Source of the DNA: Corbicula japonica
Taxonomy: Eukaryota > Mollusca > Bivalvia > Venerida > Cyrenidae
Assembly: GCA_038501625.1 (NCBI GenBank)
Contig: JAZAYU010000181.1
Location: 248,001-312,000, forward strand
Direction of reading: 5' to 3'
Length of the DNA: 64,000 nt
Position numbers and translations under genes: made by a program. Every line of letters begins with the position of its first letter. The first letter of the stretch is position 1. Shown piece after piece: positions 13,101 to 25,100 of the stretch. Under the pieces are notes generated by a model that had not been told where the DNA came from, made no database searches, and worked only from the letters and a program-made list of their open reading frames with translations.

Positions 13101-16100
13101 TAATCAAGATCAGATGGCAGGATGTGCCAGCGGATCTGGATCTATACTGATTGCAGATGTGTTACAATGCACATATATGAAGTAAAGGCTCAATTCCTAA
13201 CACACACAATCTTGAAAATGATCTTCTAGATATCTATATTCAAGATTACCAATACTAGCAGAATATTGTTCTTTATTTAATTTTGCAGAGAAAAAGTATT
13301 TGTGAAATGGGAAGGCCAGACAGTTCCAAATATACATAGTTGTTAATTTCACATCGATGAAAGAATTGATTACTGAATATGCTAATAAAACGGTTTTGGA
13401 GGCAGCCATTTTGAATGTTGACATCATCAATTCTCATGCACAAAATTAATATCTATACTATATTACGAAAACCTCAATACCATTATACTGGCAGTTTATT
13501 ATAAATGTGATTTTAAGTAATTCCTATAAAAATTTCTTTTAATAAGTAATTCCATAAACAAGTTTTAAAAAACTATTTTTCATTACATACCAGTAAAGTG
13601 CATTTTAGGTTGACATTAATTTAACAAGATTACCTTCAAGCTGTCCCTATATCGCTACGGGGAAAAAAGAAAGAAAAAACATACAGGAAATTTAGGATTT
13701 CGGGAAATGCTACCATGGTATCATTATATTTCACACGAGATTTAACTTTGCATATTATCACACTTGGGTAAACAACAATTTGAGAAAACAGCTAAATATC
13801 ACTGGATTTTTTTGTTAATAACTAATCCATCTTCAAACTTATTAAAACCTAAATTCATGTTAACCAACAAATATTTATGACTTATTCATATTGCGATATT
13901 CGTGGATGGGACTAAAGTGCACAAATAATTTGTATTAATATATATTCACAATTATGAAATTAGATTCAGAAATTTAAAAAAAATGTAAAAAAATAAATTT
14001 GTGAATATGTCCGACCTTGCCAAAATGAGAAAATTTATATGCACAAATATTTATTGGTTTAAAGTAAATGGGAAATTACAGCATATATTAAAAGAAAATA
14101 CAATTGCATGAAATAATGCCCACAACAAAATGTACCCATGAAATTAAATGATACCACAGTACTGGTTATACAAATCTAATGATTCACCAATTCCATTAAC
14201 CCTTTATTCCAAATATTATATGCCTTTATGGCAGCAGTGAACAGTGTAGGTCCAGATCAGCTTGCAGATCTGTGCCATCTGATCAGGATCTAAACTGTTC
14301 ACTTTTTGATTTATTAGGTTATTTCTGACCAAAAAGTGAATATTGCAGATCCTGGTCAGACGGCTGATCAATCCGGATCTACACTTTTTCATGGAATAAA
14401 CGGCAAATATATGGAGAAAAGGATTAATTGCACATACTTTTTTCACTTGTAAAGTTTTGAATACTTTTTTGTCTCAGTGAAAGACTCAGATTAAGTGTTA
14501 CAAAATGTCCACTTAATGTACCCATAAACATTTTAAATAGTACAAACATGTTGTTCTCTCTTGCATTTGCCAAGAAGAAATGAACATGATTTATTTGGTG
14601 GTGACTAAAAAAGTTTAAGACAATAATCTGCATACATCAAATAAATCCTTTCTCCATAAATACAGGCTTTATTGCAAGCTGCGTAAATCAAGATCAGTTG
14701 GCATGGATGTGCAGGCTGATCTGGATCCACACTGTTCGCTATTGGGATAGCATTGATATCCCATAAGTTGAAGGGTTTACAGCAACACAGATAGGATTTG
14801 ATATACTAGTAGGAATTATGCAGAATTTTTTGCTATACAGTTAAAACCCTCTTTACAAACACACCAAAATTTGGACCATCTTGTCATTAAGACCATTTTT
14901 TTCTACTTCCACCTTTTAGAGTTTTTAACTATTTTGCAATCATAAATAATAAATAACCCACTTATAAGACCATTATTTGCCAAATCAAAATGGACTTATG
15001 AGTGGGGTTTCACTGTTTATGCATGCATGTATTCTAAAGATGCATTTTATAAATTACATGCATTTAATGGTACACACACACAGTCCTGTAGAATGAAAGT
15101 TTATTTATAACATATAGCTGTAAAGAAATGTTTTTAAGAATTGTATACAATGACATTTCTATATCAACTGATAGCAACCATAAGTTTGAACAGGTTTTCA
15201 GTCTCAACATTAAATAAACCGTTAACTCAATGGATATGGTTATCCACCAAAAACTATGGTTGTCACCAAAAACTATGTTATTGGTTACAAAATGATCAAA
15301 ATTATTCCGTTGTGAACATGAGGGTAATCACATTGTGATGACGTGTGGCATAATAACCAATAGTGTTGTTTAAAAATTTCACAATATTTTATTCAGATCA
15401 ATTGGTCAGACTGTTGTTGTTAATTAATATGCAAAGATTACTTAAAAGTACATGTATAATAACAGCATTTAATAAAGATGCAATAAACAATAAAGAACAG
15501 AGAGCAATTTTTTCGCAAACTTTCTAAACACCCCTCGTGTATGATTGTTGTGTAATAATTAAGTGATAATTACTAAGAGAAAAACTGACACATTATTGCA
15601 CTTTCATGTCCCCAGAAACATGCAATAATAGCAAGAGAAATCAAAGCTTGTCACAAACAGCAAGCATTAGTTTACCACCTCATCTTTTTCCTGTAAAATT
15701 AAGAAACATTGCAATTTTTTACTGAAATTTTGGGCGAGAACATTTCCAAAATCCACCAGCTTGTTTCATATCACCAATTCATAGATGAATGTTGATATCA
15801 AATCTTAAATAAGCGCTAGTTTTTTTTCTGTCAGTTTTTTTAATTATCACTGGAAAGGGACAACTTTGCATTATAAAACATTTTCAATACTTAAGACTGA
15901 ACTTTTGGGCCAGAATATTCCCAAAATCTACTTGCCTGTTCCATATATCAGATTAAATGATGAAGGTTAATATCAAATCTTAAATAAGAGCAGATTTTTT
16001 CCTGTCAAAAATTGGACTATGCAGTTGTTTTTTTAATTATCACTGGAAAAGGACAACCTTGAATCATAAATCATTATCAAAATTTAAGACTGAACTTTTG

Positions 16101-19100
16101 GGCGAGAACATTTCCAAAATCCACCTGCCTGTTTCATATAACAAACTCCTGGATGAATGTTGATATCAAGTCTTAAATAAGTGCAGTTTTTGTCTTTTAA
16201 TAAATCAAACTATGCAGTACAGAAAATGGTTTAAATTGCTTGCGTTTCTATCAATAGAATTATTTATACATTCCTTAGTGTGTTTTTTTTTTTTTAAACC
16301 ACTCGAAAGGAAACTCTTTACATCATAAAACATCAAAAAATACTACATGTAGAATATATAATTCATTCATTCAAACTGAAATGTATCAACTTCCATTGCA
16401 TTTTAAGTATAATGAATATTCTTCTTAAACATAAAATATACTATGCTGTGGTATCATTTAATTTGCAAAGTTTCAAGCAGATGATTTAAATAAAATTTGT
16501 ACAGTTGTATTATTCTCACAAAAAAGCTATAATATAGTTAAGGTTAAAGTCATGCACTTTCTGTAGAACAAAATATGCAAAAATTATAAGCTATAACATA
16601 CTTTAATTTTGCTTTGATTTGATTGCGCACAATTTCCCCTTGCGTGAAATACACAAAACTTTAAACCATGCACAATGTAATGATACCAAAAAACTTACCG
16701 TGCATTCTTGCAAAAATGTTCCTAAATGCATGTATACACTGATACTCACCATTTCAATGGCTTCTTCGTAGCTGCCCCGTCGGTCTGATGCAGGGAGATA
16801 ACTGCTGCGGTCTTTCTGTCTCTGTTGAAAAGCTGCTTTTTCAGCCTGTATAACATCGTCGTGTCCTAAAACAAATATATATAATAAATTGTAATGTGTA
16901 TTACATCCGAGCCTCTTATGGGAAAATCTGTGGTGTTATTTTTAGCCTGTATAACATCATCGTGTCCTATTATATTATAAATATATATAATAAATTATTA
17001 TGTGTATTACATCTGAGACTCTTACAGGAATCTATCTGTGGTGTTATTTTTAGCTTTTTAGATTAGCTATTTTTTGGAAAGAACAGAAATTTATATTTCA
17101 TTTTCAACTAAACTTTGTAACAAATGTTTACAGCATTACATATTCATTCCATGAAATGCATGAACACTTTTACTCCATATATGTGCTTTAACGTATGTGC
17201 AACCAGTGAAGATCAAGATCAGCAGCCAGTGGCAGCCACATTCGTGCGGTCTGAATAGGATCTAGATTGTTTGCTTCTTGTTTCTTTATCATTCAAGGAA
17301 CATGGGCATTTTGGTCTTAACCCTTTCCTCCATATATACGCCTTTATACACTGTTCACTTTTTATCCATTAATAACCTAACAGATCGAACAGTTTAGATC
17401 CTGATCAGATGGCTCGGATGTGCCGGCTGATTTGGATCTAAACTTTTTACCCATGCAATAAAAGTGTGTCTGTGGAGGAAAGGTTCAACTACAATACAGC
17501 CTACCTCCAGCAGCACCGTTGGAACTGACATTCTCCCGTGAGCTCATAATTACAGCAACCTCTTCGGGAGTCAATGACTCATCATCTGCATCTAAAATCA
17601 AACTTCAATCCATCAGCATTTGGCTAATACTCAATATTTAGTTTCAGAAATATTTCTACTTTAGGTTAATGAAATTCAAATTTCATACTAAAATCAGTTG
17701 TTCCATGGAACATATGTGTCACATAAAGTTGCATTTGAATGGGCATAACTTGCATCTAATTGGGCATAACTAAAAAAAAATAGTAAAACAGGAGCAATCA
17801 TTCTTGTTGCAACGGATGGCTTTGTTTATGCAGATGATATATTCCAAGAATTAAGTGAATAGGGCTAGTACTTTCAGTTATAGGCAACATTAACACCAGA
17901 CAATAGGATCTCTATGTGTCTACCTGTCATCGCAAGTGACACAAATAAGTTTAACAAAAATACTGATTGTAACCAATTTAATTACTTGCTTTACAGTATT
18001 TTATCTTAGGGTAGATCTGCATCAGACTGCACAGATGTTTATGATAATCTGGATCTACACAGATGTCCCAAGAGATATCAGCCATATCACATGAAGAAAA
18101 GGGTTAACCTTTCACACCATATACATTCCACACTCTGTGTCAAACTCGCTTAAGTCGAAACATCTGTTATCTCAAATTATTTTCATGGTTCCGTCAAAAT
18201 TTGTTCTTTTTATATATAATATTACGCCGCTTAAGTTGAATTCGACTCAAACAACTAAGTCGAAGTAAATTTTAAACTGGCTGGCTGAAATATCCTATAT
18301 AAAGTTATCGGATAAGTTGAAGTGTGAAATTCGCAGCATTCGAACAATGCGCGCTGTATCATCAAAGCGAGAACTTGTCGGGTGTGCAAACTGCCATGAT
18401 TTTTTAATAATAAATTATAATCGCTTGTTTTGAAAAATGTTCACTCAATAATTGCATTCAGATATTTCAATGGCAATAAAAACAAACAGCCTTCAATTAC
18501 GATAACGATGTGACCACTGTGCATTTAAAATGTGCGTGCATCCATTTTCGGCAACAAATGAAACAAATGACTGATCCAAAATTAGTCAATGGGGGCCTAC
18601 CGATATACAGAGTTACCTCCCATTGAGAGTGGCTTCCCGTGCTGATTGGGTAGTTCCGGTTTTGAAGCGGTAATAAAGCGTAGCGTTAAACGTGTAGATA
18701 AAAAGTCTCAAAGTGATTTTGAAGTTAAAATGCTTAAGTATACAGCCAACACTGTTTGGTCATGCAAACATTGCTAATTAAGAAAAGGGCCTGGGGTTTT
18801 ATGACCATGTTACGTAATATAATTAGCAAGACAGCTGGATGTGTGATCAAGGCCTTTTGAAGTTTAGTTGTAGATTTGTACAGGTTGAAAAAGTTGCTTG
18901 TTGGGGGTAAAAGTGTTGTTTTAGGAAACTGACTAGAGATTAAATATTCTCATTATTTGTCACAATGTTGCTTGACACCCGAGAAATTTTTTATTTGATA
19001 ATTGCATCTTAAAGCGCTCCGTACTGGATTAAATAAATAGCAATTGGGGAAAGTTTTAAACAAACATATTAATTTAATGAATTAAATTTATTGTAAAACT

Positions 19101-22100
19101 AAATGAACTGAAAACTTTCAGAAATAAAGAGAAAAACATGAAAACATTATGAAACAATGTTTGATTATGTTCTAAATTGTATAAGAATAAGAAAAAACAT
19201 TTCGGAGAAAAAAAGCAGAGTATTGCAAAATACGTCAATTCGAACATGGCACAAATCTGTGAACCGAATGGTTGGTGTGCATTCAATTTGTAGGAAAAGG
19301 TTCAGTTATCAAAAAATTCTATTAAATTCGTGGCAAAAAATTGTTGCTTGGGCATGAAAGAACATGTATAAAAGTGAACTGGCGTTTCGGAGGCAGACAT
19401 CAAACTGTATTTTATATCATGTGTTATAATTTGTATTATCTTTTTTGAGGTTTAATTTATAACTTTTCTTTTTCTCAAATCTGCCTTTTTTTGAGCAAAT
19501 GCATATTTTTACTCTTTATTAGTTACTGAAAGGGTCGAACATAAAGATGTTAAACACAAACCTCTCTTACGTGTTAAAATGGTTAAAAGAGACAATTAAA
19601 ATATTATGCGCTGCACTATAAAAACTTTCTATTTTTCCATTCAATGATAATAATCAAACGTTTTTATGCATTATGCCGATCTCCGACCAACCAGACCCTA
19701 TTAAAACGTATTTGAAAGGCCCACGGATAACTACTTCATGTGTGTTTTAATTGTGAATCTGAGACCAGAACTACCCAGTGACAGGTGTGCGTTACAAAGG
19801 GAGGTAACTTAAGACAGAATATTGAGATAACTCTGTATATCGGTAGGACCCCATTCTCATCAACAAAAAAAGAGGCACAAAAAGAACACTCAAAGTTTAA
19901 GATTATGAGACAAAGTATGCGGCAATCCTGGAGGTCAAGCGAGATATAAAGTCACAGAAAGCGATCGCCGCTCAATTCAATATTATTTTATATATTTTTA
20001 TTTACCTTTATGATGACAAAGATGTTTAGCCTATGTACATCTGATAAATAACAAGTGAGAGGAAATTGTCAAAAAACCAGGTTTTCATTTTCCAGACTGA
20101 TGTCCGAGCGCAAATGTGTTTTAAAGTCAGTAGATATACATAATGTGAAAAAGGAACAAAGTTTTATAATAACAGAGTATTCTCCCTTTTATATATACTT
20201 AAAGAAGGAGACACAAATTTGCTAACGAACGGATGGATGGATGACCAGGGGCATAACACTATACATTGACATTTATAAGGGCCAATTGACCCTAAATCGC
20301 TCACCTGATTCTAAAATACATGAATTATACATATTTTAAGCAACAGTGACACTGACCTTGACCACAGACACCTAGGTAGCAATCCCAAGCTGCATCTTGA
20401 TATAAGCTCCCATACACCAAGTTTGGAGTCAATAGGCCAAAGCAAACTCAAGTAATTAATTGGAAACTGAATATCTATTTTTAGCAGCAGTGACCTTGAC
20501 CTTGATCACAGACACCTGGATAGCAATCCCAAGCTGCCTTTTGATATAAGCTACTCATACTCCAAGTTTGGTGTCAATAGGCCAAAGCAAACTCAAGTTA
20601 TTAAGTAGAAACTGAATTTCTATTTTTAGCAACAGTGACCTTGATCTTGACCCTGTGGCCAAACTCCAACAATATGCACCAGGGCACTTCATGACAATAC
20701 TTCTATGAAAGTTTGGTTGAAATCCATTGAGAAATGTAGGAAGCGATGCGCAGAGAAGAAATTGTTTACACCCGGCCACCTGCCCGCCGGCCGATGTACC
20801 CCAATCTAATAACCAGGATTTTTCCTTCGGAAAACCTGGTTAAAAACAATTTAAAATGTTTCTCTGTTTTGTTTTGATAGACAACCAATGTTTAGGTTTA
20901 ATATTATTAGAATAATGCATTGAAATGTTCATGTTATTCTAAGGCATAAACACACATATTCATGATAGAATTAGATGCATATAGGGTATACTATACTTTC
21001 ATGGGCGTCAATTCGGATAATTCAAACTTCGGGTAACTTGAATTAAAATCTATGGTCCCGACGACTTTGATATGAGTGTGGACTGTACATGTATATGCAT
21101 CTGATCAGGATCTACACTGTTCCCTTTGGTCGGAAATAACATAATAAATAAATCAAAAAGCATACAGTGAAGATCCTGATCAGATGGCAATGATGTGCCA
21201 GCTGATCTGGATCCACACTGTTCTTCCACTTCATAAAGGTGTATATGTGGAGAGATACTTACGATGATGTTCCGAATCAGCAACTGCCTTTTCATACGTC
21301 GGCGGAGGTGTAACTTCCTTTGACTGACTTTCACCTCTATCTTCACTTAAATTCTCCCTACTACCAACAGGAGTCCTATAATAGACAAAATGACTTGTGC
21401 ACACTCTTTTAGACTTAACCTGTTCCTCCATATATTCACATTTTATTGCATGTGTATACTTTGTAGATCCAGAACAGCTGGCATCTGGGCTGTCTGATCA
21501 GGATCTACACCAGTTGTTTTTTCAGAAATAACCTAATGAGTCAAAAAGCATACAGTGTAAATCCTGATCAGACAGCACAGACCACACTGTTCGCCCTTGC
21601 AATAAAAGTGTATATTGGTGTGATGGGTTCATACCCCATACACAGCGATATTTATTAACATCGTTCATTTTTTGACTGGGTGAGTAATTATCTTTCAAGA
21701 GACACAAAGCTAGGAAGTGTGCTTCAATTCTCAGTCAGATCTCTGTGTTGTATTTTTAATTTTAATCCACAAAATCTAGTACCTTATGTTCGCCTATGTG
21801 ATAAAAGGCATATATATACATGTATGCAGTAAGGTGTTCAAAACTATAAAAGATATTTCCAGCACTATCTTTAACCAGATGCTTAACTGGATGTATGTTC
21901 TGGTACTCTGTCAGAAAAACAACTATCAGTTTGATTCAGAAAAATTAGGAAAATGCAAAGTTATAGCCAACATAAACATGATAAAGTTTTTGTGAAAAAA
22001 AAAACAAGTACAAAAAAGAGCATAACTATGTCAAACTTTACCTTGACCTAAAGATTTTGGCTTAATCACAACTTGTTCTCATAAGCAATATTTTTTGTAA

Positions 22101-25100
22101 GTTAAATGAAGAAATAATTAGAACTAGTAATAGTCAATGTTAGGTTTTCATGACTGACAAACTTGTCTCCATTTCAACCTAGCAGATGCACAAGATTTAA
22201 GACTGGTTCCCAATCATTTTTTAATATTATCATCATACCATTGTTTCAAATGTTCTGGAACTGGCATGGTACGACTGGATCTGATTGGCTGATCAGGGTC
22301 ATCTCTCGGAGAACTCTCATCACCTTCTGATGCTGGAAAAAGAGAATCTAGCTATTATAACCTTTGCTGATCCTTACTCCTCTATTATCAGGGATTCTGT
22401 ATGACCCAGAAGATGACTCCTATGTTTTTAGCTAAATACTAATTTTGTCTTAAAATAAGGGGTATTGTGCCTATTAATTGATTAAATGATCAAAAAAGAC
22501 CCTCAAGATTCAGCTTCTATTGGAACCCATGCTATAATAAACAGTTAACTTTACCAACACTTAGGGCACTATTAAACCCTATACTCCATGGAAATGACTT
22601 ATGAATATCCCATGTACGAATAGCGTAGATTTAGATTAACATGCACATATGTGCAGTCTGATTAGGATCTACAGTGTTTGCTTCTATCATTCTATGTCAG
22701 AAAAAACCTGACAAATCTTGAAATGAACAGTTTAGACCCTGATCTATACTTGTAACTGTCTGCCCATGTCATAAAGGCATATATAGGGAGGAACGGGTTT
22801 TAAAATGCTTAAGTATAATTTAATTTTGCATGAACATTTTTTTCTCGTAACCCATAATTTACATTTTTGCATGGGCATAAATTCTTGCAGATAAATAATT
22901 CTTGTGAGACAGGCTATTAAACCTATACTCCATATATATGCCTTCATGGTTTGGGTGAACAGTGGATGAACACATCCATGCCATCTGATCTGGATCTACA
23001 ATATTCACTGTTAGATTCAATAAGTTATCTCTGACCAATATGCGACATGTGCAGATCCAGATCAGATGGCATGTATGTGCCAGCTGATCTGGATCTGCAC
23101 TGGTTGCACATGTGTTAAAACATGAATATTTATAGTAAAAGGTAAATTGTACTTTAACATACCAGTAATAAAGCTAGTTTCATTCACTCCTTCGCTGCTG
23201 GCATGGTCATCCAATCCTGAAATTTTAATATAAACCTTTGAGTGTCATATCTTATCAATCTTTTAACCCTTTACTCTATGGAATATGACCGTTATCCCAT
23301 GAGTAAACAGTGTAGATCCAGATCAGCTGGCACATATGTCACCTAATCAGGATTTACATTGTTTGCTTTTGATTACTTAAGTTATTAATTTATGACCAAG
23401 AAAGCAGTGTAGATCCAGATTAGATTGCATGGATGTGCCAGCTATTCTGGATTTGCACTGGTCACACATGCGATAAAACCTGTATATATTAGGGTTTAGC
23501 TGCCGCATAATGTGTAGTAAATGTAGTATAGATTGATCTATATGATCTGGATTGGGATGTCAATAATATGGGGGAATATAGTCTATACAAAATGCCTTCT
23601 TCCATAGCTTAAAGAAGGGAGAAGTCTGGTTACTTTTGGCGTGTCTTTGGGAGACCACTTCTCCCAAGTCTACCTCTAGTGAGAGCCCTGGTTATGATTA
23701 TCAATTCTATTTTCTTACCACAGGCGTTTGAAAATACTTTTATTTGTTATGCTTATTGCATATGGCATTATACTGAAAAATGAAGGAAAGCACTAATCCT
23801 AGATGAAACTTCAGACATGCACAAAATCAGACATGGGGCGAATTAAATTTTAATGCTAATGCATTAATAATGCATTACTTTTTGTCAGTAATGCAAGGTA
23901 ATGATTAATGCAACAGATTTAGCATTATTTTAATGCTAATTTAATGCATTACCTATGCCAAAATGCTGTAATGCTTAGCATTATTGAGCATTAATTGGAT
24001 TTTGTTTACTATTGGATTTTGTTGATTCGTTTTATTAAATTATATTTATATAAACAGTAACCTTTTTATGCAATGATACTCGAAATATTTAATATGTTAT
24101 AAGTCTATTAAAAATCTTATTTATAGCAAGAGAGAAAACATTTATATGAAAGTTAAGTATTTTGACATGTGTTTACTATTAGTAAAACAAGATACAGACT
24201 ATAAGTGAAGTCTTTTCATCAAAATGTTGTAAAGTTTGAACATTTTTTATGATTAAGCAATGAGATATTAAGCTTAGTTGTCTTAAGAAAATGCTAAATT
24301 TAAAACAAATCAATAGCCAGTTATCTATAAAGCTCTGTCAACAAATACAGCACTTTTATTTTAAATTGTTTTAGTGTACACATTCATTGGGACAAGATAT
24401 TTCCCTCCAATTGTCAAACACTTAAATATTCCTGAAAATGTTACTGATAGAAATTTGAAGTTCAGTGCAAAATACCAAAAATGTTGTTCTGAAATAAAAT
24501 AGCATGGAAATTAAATTAAACCTTGTAAAAAACTCATACTTTCACAATCAAATGAAGTTATTTTTCTAACCATTTATCCAAATTATACTTACTGAATCAG
24601 TGTCATTGTAAATATATTAGAGGCTATGTCAGATTTCAGGAAATCAGCATACAATGCAGATGTAGGTGACATAATTATTTAATTGGACAAGTTGGCAGTG
24701 TAGTCCCTTGTCAATACAACACTCTAAATGTGTGAAAACAGCAATAAATCAAAGATAACAAAACTGTTAAAAAGTTAAACCTGTACTAACCTATATGTAC
24801 TAAGAATAATTTTGTTATAAGTTCTTGAGGTGTCACTTTAGATCTTCAAACTTTCAGATTGATACTTTGTATATTAAACTTTATGGTGATTTTTTTTTGG
24901 AAGATGATCCCTTTTGTGCATATATTGACAGTTGACTATTTATTTATTGTAAGTGCACTTGTGAATAAAATAATGCTTAATTTAATGCATTACTTTTTGA
25001 AATAATGCTAATTTAATGCATTACTTTCTCAAAATATAGTAATGCTTATTTAATTTAATGCACAAATTTGGCAAATAATGCTAATTTAATGCATTACTTT

